Assembly (NCBI GenBank): GCA_965601955.1
Contig: OZ271855.1
Coordinates: 3,348,001-3,412,000, forward strand
Length of the DNA: 64,000 nt
Direction: 5' to 3'
From: RHLJ01 sp965601955
GTDB taxonomy: Bacteria > Bacteroidota > Rhodothermia > Balneolales > Balneolaceae
The notes under the pieces: model-generated
The model's database searches: none
What the model was told of the DNA's origin: nothing
What the model saw: the letters and a program-made list of their open reading frames with translations, nothing else
Program-made: the position numbers and the translations under genes
Part shown: piece after piece, positions 45,360-53,692 of the stretch
Numbering within the stretch: position 1 is the stretch's first letter
Layout of the letters: every line of letters begins with the position of its first letter

Positions 45360-46055
45360 ATGAACAAAAAAATACTACTTACAATCTCTGCTCTATTTAT
45401 TACTCAATTAAGTTTTGCTCAAATCGAATTCGATGACTATGTAAGCCAGGTGGGTGAAGCTATGGCTGGCTCAACCATTTATGCATTCCAGGCAACTGAA
45501 ATTGAAGGAAACCCACTTCTATTTGATGAATTTGTGAGAGGAGTTTTGGTTTCAGGTAACTCACAAACAGTACCTGTTAATCTTAATATTGACTTAGCTA
45601 ACAACCGAATTTTAGTGAATCGGGGAAGCAAGCTTATCGGTATTGAGAACTCTGCTGTATCAGCTATAAAAATTCTTACTCCTTCACTAACCTTTAAAAA
45701 CGGTTATCAAACTGGTGGAAGGGATGACCTTAACAAATACTCATTGTTTAAGGTAATTCATGAAGGCGAAAATGTTTCCTTTTTAAAGCATACTGGAGTG
45801 AACCTTCAAAAGGATGTTTCTTCTTATGGAACCGCGACTCAAACAGACGCTTTTATCCAGCACACTGCTTACTATGTACTCAAAGATGGAAAGTTTGATC
45901 GCGTTAAAATGAGAAAGCGAAACGTTCTCCGACTATTTGATGAAAATCGAAAAGCCGTTGATACTTACGCGAAAGAGAATAAGTTAGACTACAAAGATGA
46001 TGAGCACTTAGCACTTATGTTCCAATATGCTGAGTCTCTTGCCTTAAATAACTGA
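45360..46055 (+). CDS. Secreted protein of unknown family, 231 aa
   Basis: Signal peptide 1-20 (MNKKILLTISALFITQLSFA, cleavage before QIEF). The mature part of about 210 residues has no Cys and no later hydrophobic helix, so it is periplasmic or exported rather than membrane-bound. It contains an FKNGYQTGGRDDLNKYSLFKVIHEGE stretch and a charged C-terminal helix (DENRKAVDTYAKENKLDYKDDEH). I do not recognise it. It sits alone between dnaE (divergent) and the umuD-like gene, with its own leader; an SD-like AAGAAGGG is at 45345-45352. Confidence 0.7.
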   Translation: MNKKILLTISALFITQLSFAQIEFDDYVSQVGEAMAGSTIYAFQATEIEGNPLLFDEFVRGVLVSGNSQTVPVNLNIDLANNRILVNRGSKLIGIENSAVSAIKILTPSLTFKNGYQTGGRDDLNKYSLFKVIHEGENVSFLKHTGVNLQKDVSSYGTATQTDAFIQHTAYYVLKDGKFDRVKMRKRNVLRLFDENRKAVDTYAKENKLDYKDDEHLALMFQYAESLALNN

Positions 46056-46097
46056 TATAGTTAACCGTTAATTTTGGTCTAAATACCAAAAAAAGAG

Positions 46098-46126
46098 TTT
46101 ACTTTCTTTATCATTACACATATAAT
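46098..46126 (+). promoter_or_regulatory. Promoter of the umuD-like gene
   Basis: A perfect TATAAT at 46121-46126 is preceded after 17 nt by TTTACT (46098-46103; four of six match TTGACA). The predicted start is near 46133, giving a leader of about 23 nt to the ATG at 46156. Confidence 0.55.
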
Positions 46127-46151
46127 GCACATATATTTTCATATGTGCATT
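46124..46151. promoter_or_regulatory. Palindromic operator candidate over the umuD start region
   Basis: AATGCACATAT (46124-46134) and ATATGTGCATT (46141-46151) form a perfect 11-bp dyad with a 6-nt spacer. It covers the end of the -10 element and the predicted transcription start and ends 4 nt before the ATG, an ideal place for a repressor such as a LexA-type protein. A run of Ts follows, so it could alternatively act as a terminator for the gene upstream. Confidence 0.6.
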
Positions 46152-46155
46152 TTTT

Positions 46156-46635
46156 ATGTCCGGATTACACTCTTATTCTCCCGTAGCACCTCAAAATAAC
46201 TCTGAGCTTCTAAAGCTTTCCCGTAAAATTGAAACAGGTTTTCCCTCCCCCGCCGGAGATCATCTAGAAAAAGCATTAAGCCTGGAAGAGCTCATCGTCC
46301 GACAACCTACTTCCACCTTTTATGTGCGTGCCGATGGAGATGCTATGAAAGCTGCGGGTATTTACCATAAAGATATCTTAGTGGTAGACCGTTCTCTCAC
46401 CCCACAAAATGGAGCTATTATCATAGCTTCTTATGAAGAGGAAATCATTATCCGGAGACTAGTCATAAAAGGAACCAATACCTTTTTGACCACCGGAGAC
46501 ATTAAACATCCTCCAATCTTTATTTCTCAGGATACCAACTGGATGATTTGGGGCGTGGTTACTCATTTAATTCATCGTTTTCGCCCTGTTGAGGAAGATG
46601 AATCAAAAGAGGAGCCTAGCTATGAAATGGGGTAA
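46156..46635 (+). CDS. umuD: UmuD-like protein with substituted catalytic dyad
   Basis: 159 residues, S24 peptidase/UmuD fold. It aligns with E. coli UmuD: GFPSPAGDHLEKALSLEELIV (28-48), STFYVRADGDAMKAAGI (53-69), DILVVDRS and the C-terminal WMIWGVVTHLIHRFRP. The nucleophile Ser60 of GDSM is Ala63 here (GDAM, codon GCT), and Lys97 is Arg100 (IIIRRL, codon CGG). The cleavage pair Cys-Gly is Thr27-Gly28. Self-cleavage is therefore not expected, although the reading frame is intact and lies 23 nt before umuC. It probably acts as a structural partner of UmuC, perhaps constitutively (inference). Confidence 0.88.
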   Translation: MSGLHSYSPVAPQNNSELLKLSRKIETGFPSPAGDHLEKALSLEELIVRQPTSTFYVRADGDAMKAAGIYHKDILVVDRSLTPQNGAIIIASYEEEIIIRRLVIKGTNTFLTTGDIKHPPIFISQDTNWMIWGVVTHLIHRFRPVEEDESKEEPSYEMG

Positions 46636-46658
46636 TACCAGATAAATTTTCCCTCAAT

Positions 46659-47999
46659 ATGTTTTTGAATCCCCCTACATCAAATCCTTCAGGGCTCGCT
46701 TACGCGATGATTGATTGCAATAATTTTTATGCATCGTGCGAACGGGCATTTGACCCGTCTTTAATAGGAAAACCCATTGCTATCCTTTCGAATAATGACG
46801 GGTGTGTAATTGCACGCTCCGAGGAAGCGAAAGAAATCGGCATCCCTATGGGAGCCCCGGAATTTAAGTACCGAAAAGAGTTCAGAGAAAAGAAGGTTAA
46901 CATCCGATCCTCTAATTATGCACTCTATGGGGATATGAGCCACCGGGTTATGGAAACGCTGCGCCATTTAACTCATGATATCGAGGTATATAGCATTGAC
47001 GAAGCCTTTGCTGAACTTTCAACTAATATTTATCCCAGGTTAAATATGTATGGCCAGGTGATAAGGGAAACAATCTTCAAATGGACCGGACTCCCTGTAT
47101 CAGTAGGTATAGCACCAAGTAAAACTCTTGCTAAAATTGCTAACCATATCGCCAAGAAAAACCCCGGTTTTGATGGAGTAATGGATTTAACAAATCACTC
47201 AAAGCTGGATGAGTTCTTGGAACAAATACCCGTACAAAGTATTTGGGGCATCGGACAAGGTTTAACCATTCGTATTAACCGTTTTGGAATTGAAAATGCA
47301 TTACAACTCAAGAAAACCATTGATAATAGAAAATGGGTTCGTAAACATCTGGCTGTAACAGGATTAAGAACGGTATTGGAATTAAATGGCATAGCTTGTT
47401 CAGGGCTAGGGATGGGTCGGGATTCACGGAAAGGAATACTTACCTCCAGAATGTTTGGCAAGCCGTTATATGACCTGGGAGATGTACAGGAAGCAGTAGC
47501 CACTTTTGTTAGCAGAGCCACTGAGAAATTACGCGCACAACAGTCGGTAGCTTCAAATATCAGCATTAATTTGATTGGAGATAAATACGATAATATTCGG
47601 GGCAAATATAAATTCGGAGCCGGGTATGCATTACGAGTTCCTACTGCTCATACACCTACGATGATCCAGGTAGCAAAAGCACTTACTCAAAAAGCTTTTG
47701 AAGAAGGGCGAAAATATAAAAAGGCTGCGGTAATGCTCACTGGAATTGTCCCAAACAGTGAGGTACAAATGGATTTGTTTGACCCGGAATTGTATACCCA
47801 AAAACAGCACCGGTTGATGGAATGTATGGATCGGATTAATTCTAAATTTGGCCGCAACTATACTGCATTTGCTGCAACAGGTTTACATAAAAAGGGAGAT
47901 CACCGGAATAAATGGCTGATGAATCAAAACCACCTTAGTAACCGGTACACTACCCGGTGGGATGAACTCCTTGTAGCTAAAACCAAGCTATCTTCATAA
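46659..47999 (+). CDS. umuC: Y-family DNA polymerase V catalytic subunit UmuC
   Basis: 446 residues, usual size. It copies past DNA lesions as part of the SOS response. Active-site residues are D19 in AMIDCNNFYASCERAF and D114-E115 in YSIDEAFAE; the NNDGCVIARS steric/finger block is at 45-54. The little-finger region and the C-terminal UmuC-type domain (MDLFDPELYTQKQHRLMECMDRIN) follow. The first 15 residues precede the usual catalytic start, so the true start may be slightly downstream. It forms an operon with the umuD-like gene. Confidence 0.95.
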   Translation: MFLNPPTSNPSGLAYAMIDCNNFYASCERAFDPSLIGKPIAILSNNDGCVIARSEEAKEIGIPMGAPEFKYRKEFREKKVNIRSSNYALYGDMSHRVMETLRHLTHDIEVYSIDEAFAELSTNIYPRLNMYGQVIRETIFKWTGLPVSVGIAPSKTLAKIANHIAKKNPGFDGVMDLTNHSKLDEFLEQIPVQSIWGIGQGLTIRINRFGIENALQLKKTIDNRKWVRKHLAVTGLRTVLELNGIACSGLGMGRDSRKGILTSRMFGKPLYDLGDVQEAVATFVSRATEKLRAQQSVASNISINLIGDKYDNIRGKYKFGAGYALRVPTAHTPTMIQVAKALTQKAFEEGRKYKKAAVMLTGIVPNSEVQMDLFDPELYTQKQHRLMECMDRINSKFGRNYTAFAATGLHKKGDHRNKWLMNQNHLSNRYTTRWDELLVAKTKLSS

Positions 48000-48055
48000 T
48001 TGAAGTAAGAAAATTCAGCAAGGAATAAAGAAGTAAAAATATTGAGAAGAGAACA

Positions 48056-48083
48056 ATGTTCAATGTTCAATGTTCAATGTTCA
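48056..48083. repeat. Tandem heptamer repeat (ATGTTCA x4)
   Basis: Four perfect head-to-tail copies of ATGTTCA, then a degraded AATTC. It lies in the 133-nt gap between the convergent umuC and M28 peptidase genes. Outer arms GAAGTAAG (48002-48009) and CTTACTTC (48123-48130) are inverted repeats, so the whole gap can fold back. A related TGAACATTGAACA stretch is at 26295-26307. Confidence 0.8.
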
Positions 48084-48132
48084 ATTCTTAATTGAGAAAT
48101 TGATCATTGAATATTCTTTACTCTTACTTCAT

Positions 48133-49023
48133 TCACAGGCTTTGATCCAGGGCAATTACCGCATTCAAAATCACCTGAACCGATTGTTTATAAAACTCCT
48201 GGGGAATGGTTTCAAACTCATCAGTTGCCTTGTGATAATGCTCGTGATCTTCTACTCCAAAATAGATAAAAGGAATTCCTAGCCGATGAAAAGGTGCATG
48301 ATCGGATGCAAATGTCCAATCCTGGCTCCCGTCTTCGGGACGGTCGTGACCAAATAATAAGTTTAACTCACTGGTCTCAATGGTTTCCAGGATCGGTTTT
48401 AGATCTGGATAATGATAAGTACCTACCGCATAAAGCTCATTTTTGTCATTTTGAGCAATCATATCCATATTGATATTTAGAACTACTTTCTCCATAAGAG
48501 CAGCATCCTGTACAAAAGCCCTTGCTCCATTTAATCCACCTTCTTCTGCATCAAGTGCAGCAAAAATTATAGTATGCTTTGGAGTATGCTTGCTGAAATA
48601 GTCACTCATTGCCAGTAAGCCTGCAGTTCCAGAAGCGTTGTCGTCTGCCCCGTTATAAATCAAATCATCCTGCACGCCAATGTGATCAAAATGTGCAGTT
48701 ATTACAATAATGTTATCTGATTCTCCTTCTACCATCCCAATGATATTAATTCCCTCAAGCTCTTCTTCATTACGCTGGAAAGTAAAGGGATGATTGAAAG
48801 AATCTTGAAATTGCTCGATTCCTATCTCTTCAAAGCGCTTGATTAAGTATTCACGAGCTTTTGCATTCCCTTCGGTGCCGACAAGCCTCCCCTCCATTTC
48901 ATCGGAAGAAAGCACCTTTAAATCTTCAATTAGTTGATCTGTGTTTAACACAGATTCTGGTGCTTGCTGAGCACAGGCAATAAAGGTGATGAATAAAAGA
49001 AAAACAGAAAAGAGCTTTTTCAT
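48133..49023 (-). CDS. M28 family zinc aminopeptidase, lipoprotein
   Basis: 296 residues. Lipoprotein signal MKKLFSVFLLFITFIAC with lipobox Cys17, so membrane-anchored and extracytoplasmic. Zinc ligands of the M28 family: H111 (TAHFDHIG), D127 (GADDNASG), E160/E161 (DAEEGG, catalytic Glu and ligand), an Asp in NMDMIA and the His in EHYHKATDEF. Likely trims peptides for nutrition. Monocistronic, convergent with umuC. Confidence 0.93.
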   Translation of the reverse strand: MKKLFSVFLLFITFIACAQQAPESVLNTDQLIEDLKVLSSDEMEGRLVGTEGNAKAREYLIKRFEEIGIEQFQDSFNHPFTFQRNEEELEGINIIGMVEGESDNIIVITAHFDHIGVQDDLIYNGADDNASGTAGLLAMSDYFSKHTPKHTIIFAALDAEEGGLNGARAFVQDAALMEKVVLNINMDMIAQNDKNELYAVGTYHYPDLKPILETIETSELNLLFGHDRPEDGSQDWTFASDHAPFHRLGIPFIYFGVEDHEHYHKATDEFETIPQEFYKQSVQVILNAVIALDQSL

Positions 49024-49098
49024 TTGTAGAGTTGGTTAAGATTAATCGAAGGTAAAAAAGCCATGCTTTAGACCGAAACTGGCATAGAATTTTTTACA

Positions 49099-49132
49099 CA
49101 AAAAAAGCCCCTGCGTAAAAACACAGAGGCTT
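49099..49132 (-). terminator. Intrinsic terminator of gapA
   Basis: On the - strand AAGCCTCTG (49132-49124) pairs with CAGGGGCTT (49113-49105) with one G-T pair, and a run of Ts (complement of 49106-49100) follows. It begins 23 nt after the gapA stop. Confidence 0.88.
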
Positions 49133-49155
49133 TATTACTCCTTGTATTTGGCAAC

Positions 49156-50157
49156 TTACACGATCTTTAAAATCAAATCAGCTGTTCGATGTGCATATCC
49201 TGCCTCGTTGTCGTACCAGCCAATTACTTTAACCAAAGTACCATCTACTTTAGTTAACTGGCTGTCAAAAATATTTGAGTGAGGGTTTCCAATAATATCA
49301 GTTGATACAATAGGATCAGTCGTGTACTCAAGAATTCCTTTAAGGCTACCTTCAGCCGCAGCTTTGAATGCAGCGTTCACTTCTTCGGTAGTAGTTTCTT
49401 TGCCCACTTCACACACGAAGTCAGTAAGGGAACCTGTTGGGGTTGGAACCCGAACTGCGCCACCATCTAATTTACCATTAAGGTGGGGAAGCACTAAGCC
49501 TACTGCTTTTGCAGCTCCCGTTGAGGTAGGAATGATATTGATTGCTGCAGCTCTAGCTCTTCTTAGATCTCTGTGAGGTGCATCCAAAATTCTTTGGTCA
49601 CCAGTATAGGAATGGATAGTAGTCATGAATCCCTTCACAACTCCTCCAAATGCATCATCCAATACTTTAACCATTGGAGCTAAGCAGTTAGTAGTACAGC
49701 TGGCGTTGGAGTAAATCGCAGTGTCAGCATCAATTACTTCCTCGTTCACTCCAAGTACTACTGTTTTCACTTCTCCTTTCGCAGGAGCAGAGATAATTAC
49801 CTTTTTTGCGCCGGCTGCCAGGTGCTTACCGGCTCCGTCTTTGTCAACAAAAAATCCAGTGGACTCAATGACTACATCTACACCAAGATCGCCCCAGTTT
49901 AAGTTCGCCGGATCACGTTCTGCAGTAACTTTAAAACTTAAGCTATCAATATTAATAGTATCACCATCCACCGAAACGTCTCCGGCATAAATCCCCTGAG
50001 AAGAATCGTATTTGAATAGGTGTGCAAGTGTGTTAGTATCAGTTAAATCATTAACTCCTACAATGTCGATCTGATCGATATATTTTTCTAAAATAGCACG
50101 GGTAACCATTCTACCAATACGACCAAAACCGTTTATTCCGACTTTAATTCTAGACAT
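49156..50157 (-). CDS. gapA: Glyceraldehyde-3-phosphate dehydrogenase, type I
   Basis: 333 residues. Rossmann motif GINGFGRIGR (8-16), NAD-site D-x-T region, catalytic C154 in SNASCTTNCLAP and H182 in TTIHSYTGDQ. NDLTD at 36-40 suggests NAD preference. Cytoplasmic glycolysis/gluconeogenesis enzyme. Single gene with its own terminator, divergent from the P5C dehydrogenase gene. Confidence 0.97.
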   Translation of the reverse strand: MSRIKVGINGFGRIGRMVTRAILEKYIDQIDIVGVNDLTDTNTLAHLFKYDSSQGIYAGDVSVDGDTINIDSLSFKVTAERDPANLNWGDLGVDVVIESTGFFVDKDGAGKHLAAGAKKVIISAPAKGEVKTVVLGVNEEVIDADTAIYSNASCTTNCLAPMVKVLDDAFGGVVKGFMTTIHSYTGDQRILDAPHRDLRRARAAAINIIPTSTGAAKAVGLVLPHLNGKLDGGAVRVPTPTGSLTDFVCEVGKETTTEEVNAAFKAAAEGSLKGILEYTTDPIVSTDIIGNPHSNIFDSQLTKVDGTLVKVIGWYDNEAGYAHRTADLILKIV

Positions 50158-50311
50158 GTTTTTTCCTTTTTGAGGTGAATGAATTTAAACCTCAACTGCT
50201 TTTCATAAGAAGCTTAAATCCACGTAAAGTTCTTTTAAATACGCTCAAAACTACCACTACTAAGTCCCATTTTCAACGGTTTTACCGTAACTTAAAGACT
50301 AGAAATTGTGC

Positions 50312-50345
50312 TTTTGAAATGGGAGCGCTTTTCTAGCTATATTTG
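50312..50345 (+). promoter_or_regulatory. Bacteroidota-type promoter of the P5C dehydrogenase gene
   Basis: TATATTTG (50338-50345) matches the -7 consensus TAnnTTTG, and TTTTG (50312-50316) lies 21 nt upstream as the -33 element. The ATG is 60 nt downstream. Confidence 0.55.
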
Positions 50346-50405
50346 TCCTCCTCATTTACAAAAATTGAAGTGCAATACTAACTCCAGAATCTACTTGTAA
50401 ACAAA

Positions 50406-52019
50406 ATGTCTGATTTAACCCTAGAAAAATTTATCAACGAAGAATACCTCGATTTCTCCGACCCTACTATTGACGCCGTACAAAAAAAAGCTCTTGAAGA
50501 AGCACGTGGCAATTTTGGAAAGGAATATGATTTATATATTAACGGAGAATGGGTTAAAGGCGATTCCGGCACCTTTGAAAGTACTAACCCATCTAACTTG
50601 CAGGAAGTCATTGGTACTTTTCAGATGGCAAGTACTGAGCAGGCTCTTGGCGCACTTGATGCTGCATGGGAAGCTTTTGAAACATGGCAGTATACTCCAG
50701 CTAAAGAACGCGCCGAATATCTTTTAAAAGCCGCTGATGTAGTTAAAAGACGCCGCCTGGAAATTAATGCCTGGATGATTAGCGAAGCAGGCAAAAACTA
50801 TCTGGAAGCAGATGCTGATACTGCCGAAGGGATCGACTTTCTGATCTATTACGCTTACGAAGCCATACGCCTGGATGCTGGTATGCCAGTAAAAGATTCC
50901 TGGGGTGATGCCAATAAAACTATTTATATGCCTATTGGAGCTGGTGTTTCTATTTCGCCATGGAATTTTCCTTTCGCTATCTACCTTGGCATGGCGGCGG
51001 CTCCTATTGCAGCTGGAAATACAGTAGTTGCAAAACCAGCTCCTGATACTCCAAAGATGGGACATTTAGTGGCAGAAATATTTGAAGAAGCAGGTCTTCC
51101 AAAAGGAGTATTCAACTTTGTAACTGGTGGTAATATTGAAGTAGGTGAAGCTTTGACCACAAGCCCCAAAACAAGATTCATCAGCTTTACAGGATCTAAA
51201 GCAGTTGGATTGCATATGGCAGAAATTGCCGGAAAAGTAGTAGAAGGCCAACACTTTTTGAAGCGTCTTGTTTGTGAGCTTGGAGGTAAAAATGCGACCA
51301 TCGTTGATGCAGATGCTAATCTTGACAGAGCTGCAGAAGAAATCGTAAAAGGAGCCTTTGGATTCCAGGGACAAAAATGTTCTGCTGGTTCCCGAACTAT
51401 CGTTGTAGAATCGGTATATGATGAAGTGCTCAAAAAAGTGGTTGAGAAAACGAAGGCACTTAAAGTTGGAGATGCGAAGGATAACTATGCGTCAGGGCCC
51501 GTTGTTAATCAACAGGCGGTAGATAAAATTATGAGCTACATCGAGATTGGAAAATCTGAAGGGCGGCTAATGACTGGTGGTAAGCGCGCAGATACCGAAA
51601 ATGAGGGTCATTATATTGAACCAACCGTTTTTGCTGATATAGATGAAAATGCTCGTATTGCCCAAGAAGAAATCTTTGGTCCTGTTACTGCTTTCATTAA
51701 GGCAAAAGATACTGATGATGCTTTGAGAATCGCCAATAGTACTCAATATGGATTAACAGGTGCCTACTTCTCTCAGGATCCAAAAAAGATTGATAAAGCT
51801 TTGAGAGAATTCAAGGTTGGTAATCTGTACATCAATAGAAAATGTACAGGAGCTCTTGTTGGTGCCCAACCTTTTGGAGGATTCAATATGAGTGGAACAG
51901 ATGCTAAAGCTGGTGGCCGGGATTACCTGTTGTACTTCCTCCAGCCAAAGTCTATGACAGTACGCCCAAGTGAAGGAGTGGAAATGGATGTTCATTCGTT
52001 TGAGTATACTAAAGACTAA
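50406..52019 (+). CDS. L-glutamate gamma-semialdehyde (P5C) dehydrogenase
   Basis: 537 residues, aldehyde dehydrogenase superfamily. It oxidises glutamate semialdehyde to glutamate in proline or arginine breakdown. Catalytic E291 (ELGGKN) and C325 (GQKCSAGSR) are present; the C-terminal NRKCTGALVGAQPFGGFNMSG block and the first 40 residues mark the RocA/PutA-like monofunctional P5C dehydrogenase branch. No proline dehydrogenase is adjacent. It stands alone, with a promoter and a strong terminator. Confidence 0.92.
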   Translation: MSDLTLEKFINEEYLDFSDPTIDAVQKKALEEARGNFGKEYDLYINGEWVKGDSGTFESTNPSNLQEVIGTFQMASTEQALGALDAAWEAFETWQYTPAKERAEYLLKAADVVKRRRLEINAWMISEAGKNYLEADADTAEGIDFLIYYAYEAIRLDAGMPVKDSWGDANKTIYMPIGAGVSISPWNFPFAIYLGMAAAPIAAGNTVVAKPAPDTPKMGHLVAEIFEEAGLPKGVFNFVTGGNIEVGEALTTSPKTRFISFTGSKAVGLHMAEIAGKVVEGQHFLKRLVCELGGKNATIVDADANLDRAAEEIVKGAFGFQGQKCSAGSRTIVVESVYDEVLKKVVEKTKALKVGDAKDNYASGPVVNQQAVDKIMSYIEIGKSEGRLMTGGKRADTENEGHYIEPTVFADIDENARIAQEEIFGPVTAFIKAKDTDDALRIANSTQYGLTGAYFSQDPKKIDKALREFKVGNLYINRKCTGALVGAQPFGGFNMSGTDAKAGGRDYLLYFLQPKSMTVRPSEGVEMDVHSFEYTKD

Positions 52020-52044
52020 CTTTCAGTATCTGAATGATTATTTT

Positions 52045-52075
52045 AAAGCCCTGGTTAACTCACCAGGGCTTTTTT
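52045..52075 (+). terminator. Intrinsic terminator after P5C dehydrogenase
   Basis: AAAGCCCTGGT (52045-52055) pairs perfectly with ACCAGGGCTTT (52062-52072), 6-nt loop, followed by a T-run to 52075. Confidence 0.95.
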
Positions 52076-52100
52076 ATTTGTAACTAACCGGAAATAGATC

Positions 52101-52913
52101 GTGGCGCCAAATAAAGTTTTTTCAGAAGAAGAGATTCAAAGAATCATTAAAAGGGCTACAGAGCTTCAAAAAAAAGAAAGCAATAGTAAAGAAGAAAAAG
52201 ACTCTGGACTAACCATGGATGAACTCCTGAGTATAGGTGAGGAAGCAGGGCTCGATGTTCAATATCTTAAAACGGCTGCTCTGGAAGTACGCGACCAGAA
52301 AATTATCAGGCATTCGGGGATTACCGATACCCATATTTTTGAGGAAAGAGAATTTGGTACTGAAGCTCCAGAGGATTTAGTGTGGGATGATGTAATAGCA
52401 GAATTAACTCATCATTTCGGTGGAGATACCTTTGGAAGTACAAAAGAGCATCGTCAGAAAAAAGAATGGACACATACCAGTGTATCCGGAATTGAAACAA
52501 TAGTATCTCTTAACAATCGGGGAGATCAGTCAAAACTTCGATTATCACAAAGAGTTGGCCTGGGAAGTCCATTAACAGAAGGAATCTCCTATGGAGCAAT
52601 ATTAGCCTTTTTACTTACTGTAGTTGGGATGGCTATTTTTGAACCATCAGTAGCTACTGCAACAATGATGGGAGCGGGACTTTGGGGAATGTCCTCGTTG
52701 CTGGTTTATACCCTGGATGTAGCATGGAGAAAAAGAAAATTAACAAATTTAGGAGCTTTAGCTGATAAGATTTTAGACCAGCTTCCATCCAGTATTCAGG
52801 AGGTGAAGAAGAAAGTAAGTAATACTAATACTTCTACGATAGAAATTGAGTCCGAAGAAGTATATGGCGAAGAAAAAGGTGATGATGGCTTAAAGAATAA
52901 ACTAAAAGAATAG
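52101..52913 (+). CDS. Membrane protein of unknown function, 270 aa
   Basis: GTG start right after the P5C dehydrogenase terminator. The N-terminus (FSEEEIQRIIKRATELQKKE ... LTMDELLSIGEEAGLDVQYLKTAALEV, residues 7-65) is a small helical domain with EEE-x-I and AGLD-x-x-YL patterns. The middle (90-160) looks like a beta-rich soluble part. Two hydrophobic helices follow at about 163-185 and 190-210, then a charged C-terminal tail. I cannot name a characterised family. Convergent with the ankyrin gene, 1 nt between stop codons. Confidence 0.75.
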   Translation: MAPNKVFSEEEIQRIIKRATELQKKESNSKEEKDSGLTMDELLSIGEEAGLDVQYLKTAALEVRDQKIIRHSGITDTHIFEEREFGTEAPEDLVWDDVIAELTHHFGGDTFGSTKEHRQKKEWTHTSVSGIETIVSLNNRGDQSKLRLSQRVGLGSPLTEGISYGAILAFLLTVVGMAIFEPSVATATMMGAGLWGMSSLLVYTLDVAWRKRKLTNLGALADKILDQLPSSIQEVKKKVSNTNTSTIEIESEEVYGEEKGDDGLKNKLKE

Positions 52914-52914
52914 A

Positions 52915-53616
52915 TTAATCATCAAGGTCAATCTCATCCGGGGCTTCTTCATCTGATACCAGATCTTCCACATCAGGGGTATCATCTATAACTTCTTCCT
53001 CTTCATCATCTTCAGTTACCGGAGCTGTTTTCTTCTCTTTTTTGGGTTTGGACTCAGCAATAGCCCCTGCCCGACTTAGCACCGTAACGATATCATCATG
53101 ATCATTTTCATTGGCTATCATCATAGCTGTATCTCCATTTCGATCTCTAAGAGATATATTTACTCCCTCCTCAATGAGATACTTTACGACACCTAAGTTT
53201 CCACTTTTTGCTGCTACCATTAGTGCTGTATGCCCCCAACGTTGTTGAAAGTCTATATCGGCTCCTTTTTCTACTAAAAGCTTTACTGACTCAAGATTGC
53301 CTTTGCGCGCAGCTACTATCAAAGCAAGGGACCCGACAACCACTCCTTTTTCAAAGAGTTGGTTCATCATAGAAATATTTCCATTCTCAGCAGCTCTTGT
53401 CAAAGCGGTACCGCCCATCTTGGTCTCAATATTTAAATCAACACCCGCATTAACCAGGTAGCTAAATATTTCTTCATGATTCTTTTCAGCAGCCAAAATA
53501 AGTGCAGAAGCACCGCTGCTATTTGTTGTATTGAGATCAACTCCCGATTTATGAAGTTTCTTAACCTCTTCTAAATCTCCTTCCTTTGCAGCAATAATGA
53601 ACTCTTGTGATTCCAT
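52915..53616 (-). CDS. Ankyrin repeat protein
   Basis: 233 residues. About five to six ankyrin repeats span residues 2-175 (LHKSGVDLNTTNSSGASALILAAEKNH, LVNAGVDLNIETKMGGTALTRAAENGN, LVEKGADIDFQQRWGHTALMVAAKSGN and so on). The third repeat is shortened. From about 185 the chain is strongly acidic and low in complexity, ending DEEAPDEIDLDD. No signal peptide, so cytoplasmic; partner unknown. It precedes fmt on the same strand with a 76-nt gap to the next gene upstream. Confidence 0.9.
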   Translation of the reverse strand: MESQEFIIAAKEGDLEEVKKLHKSGVDLNTTNSSGASALILAAEKNHEEIFSYLVNAGVDLNIETKMGGTALTRAAENGNISMMNQLFEKGVVVGSLALIVAARKGNLESVKLLVEKGADIDFQQRWGHTALMVAAKSGNLGVVKYLIEEGVNISLRDRNGDTAMMIANENDHDDIVTVLSRAGAIAESKPKKEKKTAPVTEDDEEEEVIDDTPDVEDLVSDEEAPDEIDLDD

Positions 53617-53692
53617 TGATTAGACAAATAACCTTTGAATTTGCGGGATGATAAAAAACGGAAACTCTTTCTCAAACTAAATTATCATTAAT

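Noticed and set aside
48056..48083. CRISPR array
   Set aside because: The repeats are 7 bp, directly adjacent and without spacers; no cas genes are nearby.
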